From contig JBAXDX010000052.1 in NCBI GenBank assembly GCA_037140715.1, positions 1 through 20,422 of the forward strand: DNA of 20,422 nucleotides, written 5' to 3'. Every line of letters begins with the position of its first letter. Position 1 is the first letter of the stretch. Position numbers and translations under genes: made by a program. A model generated the notes under the pieces. That model made no database searches. It was not told the origin of the DNA and saw only the letters and a program-made list of their open reading frames with translations. Below are positions 10,101-18,548 of the stretch, piece by piece. The stretch comes from JAUZPB01 sp037140715 (GTDB lineage: Bacteria > Bacteroidota > Ignavibacteria > Ignavibacteriales > SURF-24).

Positions 10101-10208
10101 TCAACTGTTTTAACCTTGTTTGTCATTCCGGCTATTTATTCATATTTGTCCGGTAAAAAAGATAGTTCTGAAAACCTTGTCGATAAATATGAATCCCAGG
10201 TTAAATAA
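7125..10208 (+). CDS. HAE1-type RND multidrug efflux pump (inner-membrane transporter)
   Basis: The 1027-residue length is normal for the AcrB/MexB family. It has TM1 at about 10-32, a first periplasmic porter region (33-335), TM2-6 (about 336-490), TM7 (about 522-545), a second porter region (546-850) and TM8-12 (851-1010). The proton-relay aspartates D400 and D401 lie in GLVVDDAIVVLEN and the TM10 lysine is K920 in LVTKNG, matching AcrB D407, D408 and K940. These identify a hydrophobic/amphiphilic compound exporter driven by protons rather than a metal-ion (CusA-type) pump. It forms a unit with the upstream adaptor gene, which contains a stop codon, so function depends on readthrough, error in the sequence, or another adaptor. 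No outer-membrane TolC-like gene follows. Substrate is unknown. Confidence 0.96.
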   Translation: MSLSSLSIKRPVLAIVMSVAIILFGIIGYTYLGVREYPSVDPPVITVSTSYTGANAEVIESQITEPLEESINGAPGIRSITSVSREGRSSITVEFNLGSDLETAANDVRDKTSGAIKSLPLDTDPPVVSKADADASPIILVTIKSDTRDLLELSDIALNVFKERLQTIPGVSQAQIWGERRYSMRLWLDPQKMAAYKLTAIDVKNVLTKENIELPSGRIEGGTTELTVRTLGRLKTAEDFNNLILLEEAGNVVRLRDVGLAAFGPENERTIVKRDGVPMVGLAIVPQPGSNQIEIADEFYKAIDVIKKDLPADIQVGIGYDYTKFIRNSIKEVGETVFIAFGLVILIIFAFFRDWRTTLIPVIAIPISLVGTFFIMYLFNFSINVLTLLGIVLSIGLVVDDAIVVLENIFAKIEKGMHPVEAGIKGSAEIFFAIVSTTVTLAAVFLPIIFLQGLTGRLFREFGIVIAGSVIISAFVALTLTPMLSAKLLRPHARHSWFYAKTEPFFVWMTDVYEKMLGKFLVRRWLVFVIIAASAVMIYFAGGAIQSELSPLEDRSFLRINSTAPEGASFEFMNQYMDQLAQTISDSIPENEGVIAFTAPGFGSSSGVNSGSIRITLVDPDKRKRTQQKIYDKISTISKQYSTARSLVIQEQTISGSRGGLPVQYVLQAPNFEKLQSTLPKFYEAASKDPAFSVVDVNLKFNKPELDVSIDRDKASALGVSVADIAQTLQATFSGQRFGYFEMNGKQYQVIGQVERAERSEPLDLRSLYVKNSNGKLIQLDNLVNIKEQINPPQRFHYNRFISATVSANLAPGQTMGQGIKAMDNIAKKVLDESFSTALSGPSKDFAESSSSLLYTFLLALVLIYLVLAAQFESFRDPLIIMFTVPLAIAGAFVSLWYFNQTLNIFSEIGQIMLIGLVTKNGILIVEFANQRKKQGLTVIEAVKEASVSRLRPILMTSLATILGALPIALALGAGSQSRVSMGIAVIGGLIFSTVLTLFVIPAIYSYLSGKKDSSENLVDKYESQVK

Positions 10209-10326
10209 TGCACGAACGCATTGCTGCATGGAATAAAATATTGCGTTTACATTCAGATACCGCGGCTAATAAAAAACACATAATAGCCGATAATATGATA
10301 TGTTTTTTAATATAACAGGGGATCCA

Positions 10327-11703
10327 ATGAATAAGAGATTTGTATCAAACGAAGAAGCCTCCGAACTTATAAGTCAGCTGAGTCTTGAATTTACCGTGAT
10401 AAATAATCAGGCAGATTCATACCCTGCCTTTGAACTTTGTCCGATTGCGCCAAAGATACTGACCACGCAAAAACATATATCCGCGGTTTTGATTAACCTT
10501 GACGGATGCACCATTTCAACAAACAGGCTTAAACTGAACGCGCTTGAATATGTTGTAAGGCAGGTCAGCGGCAGATTTGAAACTGAACAGTGGCGCGGGC
10601 TTGATAGAATTATCGACATCCCAAATATTCTTGATGAACAGCATAATAATCCGGTTGAATATCTTATCCAGCGCTATCATAATTTTATTAAAATAGATTA
10701 TTTTAAGAGAGCATATTTCCACAGCGTCCTCTGGACTCTTATACTTGGACCCGACCAGGAGAGGAAAGATCAAACGCGGCACAATCTCCAGCTTCTTGGT
10801 TGCGGTGAAATGCTCAATGATGCTAAGCTTGCCGAATATACTGCTCTTAAAGAATTCACAAAATACAACTCGAATGTAATAACCAATTACTTCTTACATA
10901 AGTATGGACGCAATTTGAATATCCATAGCTTTGGTAATACTGTAAAAGCCGCCGAGGATATTTTTTATAAGCGTTATTTTGAAATCCTTGAGCTTATAAA
11001 GCTTGGAGAAGGTCATAATCTTGCTGAAGAAATACTCAATGAAAAAGATGAATACTTCGTTGAACCAATAGCAGAAGTAGCTGTCTTTTTCGCTTTAATA
11101 AAAGGCTGGCTCGGTGAAGAAGTTGAAACGCTGTTCGACCAGATTAATAATTCCTTAAAAGTAACTGACAGCCAGAACTACAGAATTTCAGACATTGAAC
11201 AGGTGAAGAGAAATCTTATCAGACTGGCAAAAGAATTTGAAGCTGACCCGGCACGTATTGCAATAGTCAGTTCGGATACTTTATATGAATCAACTGTAAT
11301 AGGCACCGAATTATTGAACCTGATTTCTACTCAGGTGCGCTTGTGGAAAATTTCCGACCATAAAAAGAATTTCATATTTGATAAACTGACTGACCCGCAA
11401 AACATAATTGACGCCATTGTTACCCGGGGAGATATAAACGATATCAGGTTAAAACCCCACCGCGATCTCTACAGTATTGCTTTGTTGAAGCTTGGCATTC
11501 CAAGAACAAGATTTAATGAAGTGCTGGGTATTGAGAATAATGAAAATGGGATAATTGCTCTCCGCTCAGCCGGAATCGGACTTTGTGTGGCACTGCCTGA
11601 TTCAAAATATAATATGCAAAGCGTTGCCAGCGCTGCTTATGTAGTTTCAGGCGGGTATCCTGAAATAATGCTTTATTATAACTGTTTTATGACGATTGAA
11701 TAA
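10327..11703 (+). CDS. HAD-fold-like protein with altered catalytic residues, unknown role
   Basis: I chose the ATG at 10327 because AGGGG lies 5 bp ahead; an in-frame ATG at 10300 would add nine residues. The 458-residue product looks like a HAD hydrolase of the phosphoglucomutase/phosphatase type with an enlarged helical insert (about 90-300). Motif I reads LINLDGCT (55-62), so the nucleophilic Asp of the usual DxDG is Asn57 while the second Asp is kept. Motif II is IVSSD (313-317), motif III the Lys of RLKPHRD (K376), and motif IV reads IENNENG (402-408) where EDSxxG is usual. The AAxxAG-like helix (ALRSAGIG) follows. The motif order supports the fold; the losses suggest it is not a normal phosphatase. 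It follows the pump gene by 118 bp and may share its transcript. The true function is unknown to me; a binding or regulatory pseudoenzyme is a guess. Confidence 0.7.
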   Translation: MNKRFVSNEEASELISQLSLEFTVINNQADSYPAFELCPIAPKILTTQKHISAVLINLDGCTISTNRLKLNALEYVVRQVSGRFETEQWRGLDRIIDIPNILDEQHNNPVEYLIQRYHNFIKIDYFKRAYFHSVLWTLILGPDQERKDQTRHNLQLLGCGEMLNDAKLAEYTALKEFTKYNSNVITNYFLHKYGRNLNIHSFGNTVKAAEDIFYKRYFEILELIKLGEGHNLAEEILNEKDEYFVEPIAEVAVFFALIKGWLGEEVETLFDQINNSLKVTDSQNYRISDIEQVKRNLIRLAKEFEADPARIAIVSSDTLYESTVIGTELLNLISTQVRLWKISDHKKNFIFDKLTDPQNIIDAIVTRGDINDIRLKPHRDLYSIALLKLGIPRTRFNEVLGIENNENGIIALRSAGIGLCVALPDSKYNMQSVASAAYVVSGGYPEIMLYYNCFMTIE

Positions 11704-11795
11704 CCGCCTCAATACAATAGAAAGTCAGCGTGAAGATAATCATACCATCCTTTCCCCAATAATAATTCCAATTTCTCAGGAAATTCTTAAATCCG

Positions 11796-11838
11796 GGTGT
11801 ACGACAAATTTCCCTCTTATGAAAAATTGTCGTACACC
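11796..11838. repeat. perfect 12-bp inverted repeat (hairpin), possible terminator or dispersed palindrome
   Basis: GGTGTACGACAA (11796-11807) and its exact complement TTGTCGTACACC (11827-11838) flank a 19-nt loop, which itself can add three more pairs (TTT/AAA) after one mismatch. It lies between the HAD-like gene and wecB. A terminator for the upstream gene is possible, but the T-run after the stem is weak (CTTTAAATCTTTAA) and the stem is not especially GC-rich, so a repeated intergenic element is equally likely. Confidence 0.6.
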
Positions 11839-11963
11839 TTTAAATCTTTAATCCCCAGTTTATAGTTAAATATATGCAGATAATTCTGTATTTTCGCAGA
11901 AGCTTTTTATTAGCAAAAGAAAACAACATATATTAAATTTTACAAAAGATAAGGATTCGGGAA

Positions 11964-13112
11964 TTGAAAAAAATAGCTGTGATATTTGGAACCAGGCCGG
12001 ATACAATTAAAATGGCTCCTGTTATTAAAGAACTTGAAAAAGAATCAAAACATTTCGAACTGCTGACTGTTGCAACAGCGCAACACAGGCAGATGCTCGA
12101 TCAGGTGCTCGATGTCTTTAATATCAAGCCTGACTACGATCTGAATATTATGCAGCCAAAGCAGACGCTTGCTTCAATTACAAAAAATACAATTGAAGAG
12201 CTTGATAAAGTATTTGAAAAAGAAAAGCCTGACATGGTTCTGGTTCAGGGTGATACTACAACAACCTTCGTTGGTAGCCTCGCCGCTTTTTACAGGCAAA
12301 TTCCGGTTGGTCATGTTGAAGCCGGCTTAAGAACAAATGATAAAGCTAATCCCTTCCCTGAAGAAATAAACAGGCGACTTACCAGTGCTATTGCCGACCT
12401 TCATTTTGCACCTACATCAACAGCAAAAAAAGCATTACTGAAAGAAAATATTAATCCGGCTTCTGTATTTGTAACAGGCAATACGGTTATTGATGCGCTT
12501 AAGATTGCAGTAAATAAAAAATATAAATTTTCAACTGTAAAGCTTAATGAACTGGTCAGCCAGAAAAAGAAAATTGTACTTATCACGATGCACAGACGCG
12601 AGAACTGGGGCGCTCCAATGCAGGGTGCATGTAATGCGGTCAGGAAACTTGCAGAGATTTACACGGATTTAAATTTTATATTCCCTGTTCATCTTAATCC
12701 GCTTGTCAGGGAAATTGTTTATCCTGTTCTTGGCAATATAAGTAACGTTCACTTAATCGAACCTCTTGATTATCCTGATTTTGTTAACTTACTGTCAAAA
12801 TCATACCTGGCGATTACTGATTCAGGCGGCGTGCAGGAAGAAGCTCCGCATTTTGGTATTCCAATTCTTGTTTTAAGAACTGTAACCGAACGCCCTGAAG
12901 CAGTAAAATATGGAACAGTAAAGCTTACAGGACTTGATGAGAAAAAGATATTTGCAACTGCGAAAAAATTAATTGAGGATAAGGAAGCGTATAAGAAAAT
13001 GGCATCTGCCGTCAATCCTTACGGCGATGGACTTTCATCAAAGAGAACGGTTCAGATTATTAAAAATTATTTTGGATTATCAAAGGTGGTTGTCAAAGAG
13101 TTTAACCCGTAA
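11964..13112 (+). CDS. wecB: UDP-N-acetylglucosamine 2-epimerase (non-hydrolysing)
   Basis: This cytosolic enzyme interconverts UDP-GlcNAc and UDP-ManNAc for cell-surface polymers. The 382-residue length is normal. Family motifs are all present: GTRPDTIKMAPV (9-20), QGDTTTT (95-101), GHVEAGLRT (116-124), PEEINRR (132-138), HRRENWG (210-216) and DSGGVQEEAPHFG (286-298), then TERPEA (308-313). D97, E119 and H210 match the catalytic set described for E. coli WecB. The start is TTG at 11964, supported by AAGGA at 8 bp and by the protein beginning directly with the usual KKIAVIFGTRP strand. It heads a run of three co-directional genes with gaps of under 100 bp, suggesting that UDP-ManNAc or UDP-GlcNAc feeds the polymer made by the downstream synthase. 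Epimerisation towards ManNAc is known for the family; its use by this locus is inferred. Confidence 0.95.
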   Translation: MKKIAVIFGTRPDTIKMAPVIKELEKESKHFELLTVATAQHRQMLDQVLDVFNIKPDYDLNIMQPKQTLASITKNTIEELDKVFEKEKPDMVLVQGDTTTTFVGSLAAFYRQIPVGHVEAGLRTNDKANPFPEEINRRLTSAIADLHFAPTSTAKKALLKENINPASVFVTGNTVIDALKIAVNKKYKFSTVKLNELVSQKKKIVLITMHRRENWGAPMQGACNAVRKLAEIYTDLNFIFPVHLNPLVREIVYPVLGNISNVHLIEPLDYPDFVNLLSKSYLAITDSGGVQEEAPHFGIPILVLRTVTERPEAVKYGTVKLTGLDEKKIFATAKKLIEDKEAYKKMASAVNPYGDGLSSKRTVQIIKNYFGLSKVVVKEFNP

Positions 13113-13120
13113 GAATTATT

Positions 13121-13150
13121 CATTGCCCGCATTTCAGACACGGGACAATG
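13121..13150 (+). repeat. imperfect hairpin between wecB and the exported polysaccharide-modifying gene
   Basis: CATTGCCCG (13121-13129) pairs with CGGG-A-CAATG (13141-13150), a nine-pair stem with one bulged A and an 11-nt loop. No T-run follows, so it is a poor intrinsic terminator. It could act as an attenuator or mRNA-stability hairpin inside the operon, or be chance. An upstream in-frame ATG (13148) lies in its right arm and was not chosen as the gene start. Confidence 0.35.
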
Positions 13151-13210
13151 CACACAAACAATTTTCCCCGACATTTAAATAAAAATATACTATCAAAGAA
13201 AAGAACTATT

Positions 13211-16200
13211 ATGAGAAAACATCCCGCAGCCTTTTTATCAATACTGCTAATTATTTTTTCAATTTCATCTATTCACACTTTTGGACAGTCGCAGACAAAA
13301 AAAGTTTTGATTGTTGTTCAGGGGTCTTCTGAATTAAAGAGTTTTGCAATCGGCGATGCAAGGCAGCTTGCAACATTGCTCGGCCACTTTAATACAGTAG
13401 TAACTTATAAGGGCGATAACGATTACAAGCCGAAAGAGATGAACAATTATGACTACATTTTTTACATCGGCTTTTATGTAAGAAATCAGGTGCCTGCAAA
13501 ATTTCTGGATGATATTGTAAAGACTCAGAAACCTGTTATCTGGCTAAATACCGGTATGATTGAATTTGCCGAAAGATATAAATTCAAAGAGCAGTTTGGT
13601 TTTAGTATTACTAAAATTGACTCGACTACTGAATACGATATTGTAAAATTTAATAAGACAACTTTTACCAAAGGCGAGCCCAAGTGCAATTATATAGAGG
13701 TCGCCGATAAGAAAAATGTTGAAGTAGTCGCAACGGCTTACTCGACAAAGAAAAGAAAGGAAGCACCTTACATCGTCAGGTCGAAGAATCTTTTATACTT
13801 TGCTGATTCGCCATTTTCTTATGCCAATGAAACTGACCGATACCTGTTATTTTCCGATATGCTTCATGACATATTGAATGAAAAGCATAATGAATCGCAT
13901 TCAGCTATTCTTAGAATTGAAGATATCAATGCAACTGATGATCCTGACAAAATCAGAGATGTTGCCGATATACTTTCAGAACGCGGCATTCCTTTCCTTA
14001 TTGGCGTAATTCCATTTTATGTTAATCCAGGTGACGGGACAAGATTAAGTCTGTCCGATAAACCGGACCTTGTCGATGCTTTGAAATACGCGGTTAAAAA
14101 CGGAGCATCAATTGTGATGCATGGTTCAACTCATCAGTATCACGATATAACGGCCGCTGATTTTGAATTCTGGGATTCAAATACAGACAAGCCGATTAAA
14201 GGTGAAACTGAAGAAGGCATAAGAAAGAAAATTGAAGCGGGCATTCAGGAATTTATGAAGAATGGTCTTTATCCGGTTGCGTGGGAAACGCCTCATTATG
14301 CCGCTTCATTTCTTCTCTATAAAACTGTTGGAAAGTATTTCAGCTCCGCTATCGAACAGAGACTTGCCATTGAGAATTCCGAGTACAGTCAGTATTTCCC
14401 ATACATAATTAATAAGGACTTATTCGGGCAAAAGATTTATCCTGAAAATCTTGGATATGTTCCTCTTAACAAAGACTATGAAGCCAGCCGCGTGTATGTA
14501 CAGAATATAATTAAAGGAGCTAAGGTTAATCTAAATGTTCGCGATGGTTTTGCCGCTTGTTTTTTTCATTCCTTCCTTGATCTTAATCTGCTAAAGGAAT
14601 TAGTGGACGGCGTACGCGCTCTTGGATATAACTATATCGATATAAAAGACCAGACAAACTGGGTTAAAACAAAGGATAGAGCAATTCTTACCGGAAGTCA
14701 GAATCTTGCGCTTACCCTTAATGACCAGTATCTGTTCGAATCATATTTCAGTGAAAAAGGCGAGGTATTAAAAAAGACAGTATCGGATAATAAACTTGCC
14801 GGTAGCATAAAGAAGGAAATTGAACTATCACCAGGCGAACTTTACAAAGCTGAACCGATAGAATTTATCGAACATGAGCCGACTTTCTTAGAGAAATTAA
14901 CGAACTGGACTTCAAAAACATATAACAGCCTATTCAATATTGAAGAAAAATGGCAGAGCGCCCAGGTTGCAGTTCTATGGAATCATTATGCCAAAGGCGC
15001 TGCTTTTAATGATCAGGCATCGCTTACTTCTGTTTTCAGAAGCGTAAATATTAATGTCGATACGATATTTGTCGGCGAGAAAATAAATCTTGCCGGTTAT
15101 AATCTTCTTATCGTTCCCTTTGCGTTTGTCGATTCTCTTAAACCAGGCGACTATGATATTATTACCAGTTTCGTAGAAAACGGTGGCAATCTTATTACTG
15201 ATACAAAGAATGAACTGGCGCAGGAATTCGGGATTAAATTCAGCACGACTCAGGTAAGAGTTCATTCAATCAAGGATAAATTTTTTCCTGAAGAAAGAAT
15301 ATCATGGAAAGAAGCAGAACTGATAAACAAATTTGAAATAGAAAAAATCTATGAGGTTTTCGCGAGCGATGAAATGTCAGGCTCCCCGCTTGTCATCGGC
15401 AAGAAATACGGAATGGGGAAAATAATTTCATTCGCTTCCCGCTTTGATCCTTCAACGCAACAGGGCTACAGCCTCTATCCCTTCCTGATGGAATACGTCA
15501 GAAAATTCTTCCGGCAGAAACCGATAGTTAAGAGAGACAACTTGGAAGTATATTTCGATCCCGGTTTCCGCCACAATATCAGCGTTGAAAACCTTATAAA
15601 ACAATGGGTGCGTCAGGGCATCAGGATTATTCACGTTTCAGGCTGGCATCAGTATCCGAAATATTCATACGATTATAAACGATTAATCGAGCTTGCACAC
15701 GCTAACGGTATTCTTGTTTACGCATGGATTGAACCGCCTCAGGTTAGCGTTAAGTTCTGGACAGACCATCCGGAGTGGAGAGAAAAGAATTATCTTGATG
15801 AAGATGTCAGTTCTAAAATGGTTCCGATTGGTCCGTCATGGAGATACCCCGTAGCTCTTACAGATCCGAATTGTCTGCAGGCAATGACTTATGAATTTAA
15901 GAAACTTCTAAACAGTTTCGACTGGGACGGGGTTAATCTCGCGGAACTTTATTTTGAAGCAGGACGCGGATTTGAAAATCCCAGGTTCTATACGCCCATG
16001 CATCCTTCGGCACAAAAAGAAGTAAAACAAAAATATGGCATCGAGCTTAAAAAAATATTTACTCCCGGCTCAAGGTTTTACTGGAAAACCAATGCATTTG
16101 TAAGAAGTAGCATCTCAGATTACAGAGTCAGCAAGCTGACTAAAATATATAATTATTTACTTGTAGCTTTTGATGAAATATCCGCAAAGAAAAAAGGATT

Positions 16201-17173
16201 TCAGGTAATTGTAACTGCGATGGACAGCTATGGTTCGCCTGAACTGCGGGAGTTTCTCGGAGTTGACATGAACCAGATTACCCAGCTTCAGAAGAAAAAT
16301 CATTTCCTTCTTCAGGTGGAAGATCCTCAGGCGCTCTGGTCAACTGACCCGTTGCGCTATATTGAAATCGGTAAAAAATATGCTTCGATTATTGGCGACA
16401 GCACAAAGCTTCTGCTCGATCTTAATATTATGAACTTCCGCGATAAAAATGTTATTACTCCATTCCCGACTCTTATACAAACCGGAACGGAAAGCTATCA
16501 CCTTGTTAATGCGGCTTCAATCGGGGCACCGAGACTTACAATTTATGCAGAGTCAAGTGTTAATCCGCAGGACTTATATTTTATGCCTTACGCTCTTGCA
16601 AGCAGCGTCAATTATAGTAATACAGCCAGCGGTTATGAAATTAATTCTCCATATTCATTTTCTTTTAAGATGCCAGGCGACATCAAAGAGATTTTGCTTG
16701 ACGGTTATCCGCTCGCTTCGGCACGGAACAATACATATCTGATTCCGGCGGGCAGACATATTGTAAAACTCAATAAAAATATTACAAATACTTTCTCAGC
16801 TCATGAGCTTCAGACCAGGGTTCTATCCATATCAGCGAATCTTCTTTCGGTCGCTTATGGAATGCAGACTGTCCGTTTAGCTTATGAAGGCGACAGCCGT
16901 GTTCTGCTTTCCTTAAGTGGTGAACCATCGAACGTTAAGGTTGACGGGCAGGATTATCAGTTCTCAGTAATGAAAGGAAATGACTGCTACACAATATTCC
17001 TTCCATCAGGAAGCCACTTTGTAGAGCTTAAAGCAGGAAGCAGTTTCTCATACGGCATCAGTCTGACGAGCTTATGGTCATCGCTCGGCATTGCAATTTT
17101 TGGCTCGCTGGCCGTTGCAATGCTTGTTATGATGTATTTCTCGCTAAAGATCTATAAGAGAAAATTTAAATAA
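13211..17173 (+). CDS. exported polysaccharide-modifying protein: DUF2334 deacetylase-like domain plus TIM-barrel hydrolase-like domain
   Basis: Starting at the ATG at 13211 puts a signal peptide at the N-terminus (4-24, hydrophobic, followed by FGQS); the longer reading from 13148 would bury it. The 1320-residue product has: a flavodoxin/GATase-like region (30-220); a DUF2334 NodB-like deacetylase domain (230-485) with RIEDIN (235-240, D238), MHGSTHQ (303-309, H304/H308), WETPH (358-362) and FFHSF (451-455, H453); a second GATase-like region (585-770); a TIM-barrel glycosidase-like domain (775-1075) with HVSGWHQYP and acidic residues in DGVNLAELYFE (906-916); beta-rich tails; and a C-terminal membrane helix (about 1287-1313) with a basic end. 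It would be periplasmic and anchored in the inner membrane. The pairing recalls PgaB and PelA (deacetylase plus hydrolase) and Bacillus YdaL. Role inferred: trimming and deacetylating the polymer made by the next gene. Catalytic residues of the barrel are not certain. Confidence 0.82.
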   Translation: MRKHPAAFLSILLIIFSISSIHTFGQSQTKKVLIVVQGSSELKSFAIGDARQLATLLGHFNTVVTYKGDNDYKPKEMNNYDYIFYIGFYVRNQVPAKFLDDIVKTQKPVIWLNTGMIEFAERYKFKEQFGFSITKIDSTTEYDIVKFNKTTFTKGEPKCNYIEVADKKNVEVVATAYSTKKRKEAPYIVRSKNLLYFADSPFSYANETDRYLLFSDMLHDILNEKHNESHSAILRIEDINATDDPDKIRDVADILSERGIPFLIGVIPFYVNPGDGTRLSLSDKPDLVDALKYAVKNGASIVMHGSTHQYHDITAADFEFWDSNTDKPIKGETEEGIRKKIEAGIQEFMKNGLYPVAWETPHYAASFLLYKTVGKYFSSAIEQRLAIENSEYSQYFPYIINKDLFGQKIYPENLGYVPLNKDYEASRVYVQNIIKGAKVNLNVRDGFAACFFHSFLDLNLLKELVDGVRALGYNYIDIKDQTNWVKTKDRAILTGSQNLALTLNDQYLFESYFSEKGEVLKKTVSDNKLAGSIKKEIELSPGELYKAEPIEFIEHEPTFLEKLTNWTSKTYNSLFNIEEKWQSAQVAVLWNHYAKGAAFNDQASLTSVFRSVNINVDTIFVGEKINLAGYNLLIVPFAFVDSLKPGDYDIITSFVENGGNLITDTKNELAQEFGIKFSTTQVRVHSIKDKFFPEERISWKEAELINKFEIEKIYEVFASDEMSGSPLVIGKKYGMGKIISFASRFDPSTQQGYSLYPFLMEYVRKFFRQKPIVKRDNLEVYFDPGFRHNISVENLIKQWVRQGIRIIHVSGWHQYPKYSYDYKRLIELAHANGILVYAWIEPPQVSVKFWTDHPEWREKNYLDEDVSSKMVPIGPSWRYPVALTDPNCLQAMTYEFKKLLNSFDWDGVNLAELYFEAGRGFENPRFYTPMHPSAQKEVKQKYGIELKKIFTPGSRFYWKTNAFVRSSISDYRVSKLTKIYNYLLVAFDEISAKKKGFQVIVTAMDSYGSPELREFLGVDMNQITQLQKKNHFLLQVEDPQALWSTDPLRYIEIGKKYASIIGDSTKLLLDLNIMNFRDKNVITPFPTLIQTGTESYHLVNAASIGAPRLTIYAESSVNPQDLYFMPYALASSVNYSNTASGYEINSPYSFSFKMPGDIKEILLDGYPLASARNNTYLIPAGRHIVKLNKNITNTFSAHELQTRVLSISANLLSVAYGMQTVRLAYEGDSRVLLSLSGEPSNVKVDGQDYQFSVMKGNDCYTIFLPSGSHFVELKAGSSFSYGISLTSLWSSLGIAIFGSLAVAMLVMMYFSLKIYKRKFK

Positions 17174-17261
17174 AATAAACATGTGCTTGATATGATTATG
17201 AATATCATTTGAGCGAAAACTGAAATATTCATCGTGTTGTTAAAAGGAATAATAAATATAT

Positions 17262-18548
17262 ATGTCAGTACTTGAAATAGATCTCAGCTTTTTATTCGTT
17301 GTGGCGGTTATACTGATTTGGTTTATGATCGCGTATCAGTTTATTCTTACCGTCTTTGGCTATAAGAATTATCTTACGTCATTAAAAGAAAAACGGGAGG
17401 TTGATAAGAATGAATATGAACTCCCCTCCTGTTCTATTCTTATACCCGCTCATAATGAAGAAAGAGTTATCGGCAAAACAATTGAAGCAATGCTCAGGCT
17501 TAATTATCCAAAAGATAAACTGGAGATTATTGTTATTAATGACGGCTCTTCGGATTCAACCAGGGCAATTATAGAGAGCTATGCCACGCTTGACAAGCGG
17601 GTGGTTCTCTATGACATTCCAAAAGGACAGGGCGGAAAAGGCAAGTCCCGCACGCTTAATCTTGGAATTAAAACAGCCAAATCCGATGTTATCGCAATTT
17701 ACGATGCCGATAACACGCCCGACCCAAACGCTCTGCGTTATCTTGTCATTCAGCTTATCAGTAATAAAGAACTTGGAGCCGTTATCGGTAAGTTCAGGAC
17801 AGTAAATAAAAATACTAACCTGCTGACAAGATTTATCAATATAGAAACGCTCAGCTTCCAGTCGATGCTTCAGGCGGGACGCTGGCAGATGCACAACATA
17901 GCAACGCTGCCCGGTACAAACTTCGTTATGTGGAACTGGCTTATCAGCAGACTTGACGGCTGGGACGAAGAGGCTTTAACCGAAGATTCTGAATTAAGTA
18001 TCAGGATTTATGAAGAGGGCTATAAAATTAAATTCATCCCTTACGCTATTACTTACGAACAGGAACCACAGGAATGGAAAGTCTGGATTAAGCAGAGGAT
18101 GCGCTGGGTACGCGGCAATAACTATGTTATTGCAAAGTTCTTTAAGCATATCCCAAAATTTAAGAACAAGAGACTCGCTTTCGATTTATTATACAACCTG
18201 TCGCTGTATTATATTTTCTTCGTGGCAATCCTGATTTCGGATTTGCTTTTTATCGTCAGCGCGCTTAATCTTGTAAGTATCTCTCTACCCGGACCTTATA
18301 CGTATGTGTGGATAATGGCTTTTGTTTTATTCCTTTTTGAAATTATACTTGCAATTTCGTTTGATGAAGAAGAAAGCTTTAAGAACGCAGGACTTATTGT
18401 ACTAAGCTACTTCTCATACTGTCAGCTCTGGATCTATATTGTCCTCAAAGCTATATACAGCGAATATATCAAGAAAGAAAAAAGGACGTGGGATAAGACG
18501 GTCAGGTTTGAAGTTAAACCAATAGAAAAAGTTACCGATGGAAAATAG
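17262..18548 (+). CDS. processive family 2 glycosyltransferase, membrane polysaccharide synthase (PgaC/YdaM-like)
   Basis: The 428-residue protein has one N-terminal membrane helix (about 8-33), a cytosolic GT-A domain and a C-terminal group of helices (about 308-400). Family 2 signatures are in place: NDGSSD (93-98), the metal-binding DAD (148-150), catalytic-base region TED (240-242) and QRMRW (278-282), the QxxRW motif of processive cellulose, chitin, hyaluronan and poly-GlcNAc synthases. It therefore polymerises an activated sugar and extrudes the chain through the membrane. The short length and single N-terminal helix fit IcaA/PgaC or Bacillus YdaM better than BcsA; no PilZ domain is present. 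It follows the deacetylase/hydrolase gene by 88 bp, with AAGGA 13 bp before the ATG. The product is likely an amino-sugar polymer given wecB and the deacetylase, but this is inferred. It ends in TAG. Confidence 0.93.
   Translation: MSVLEIDLSFLFVVAVILIWFMIAYQFILTVFGYKNYLTSLKEKREVDKNEYELPSCSILIPAHNEERVIGKTIEAMLRLNYPKDKLEIIVINDGSSDSTRAIIESYATLDKRVVLYDIPKGQGGKGKSRTLNLGIKTAKSDVIAIYDADNTPDPNALRYLVIQLISNKELGAVIGKFRTVNKNTNLLTRFINIETLSFQSMLQAGRWQMHNIATLPGTNFVMWNWLISRLDGWDEEALTEDSELSIRIYEEGYKIKFIPYAITYEQEPQEWKVWIKQRMRWVRGNNYVIAKFFKHIPKFKNKRLAFDLLYNLSLYYIFFVAILISDLLFIVSALNLVSISLPGPYTYVWIMAFVLFLFEIILAISFDEEESFKNAGLIVLSYFSYCQLWIYIVLKAIYSEYIKKEKRTWDKTVRFEVKPIEKVTDGK

Noticed and set aside
10209..10326. Short inverted repeats (CGGCTA/TAGCCG and ATGCA/TGCAT) after the pump gene as a terminator.
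   Set aside because: The stems are only five to six pairs with long loops and no T-run; chance is likely.
13148..13210. An upstream start adding 21 residues to the large exported protein.
   Set aside because: It would place a polar stretch in front of an otherwise clean signal peptide and lies in a hairpin arm without a ribosome site.
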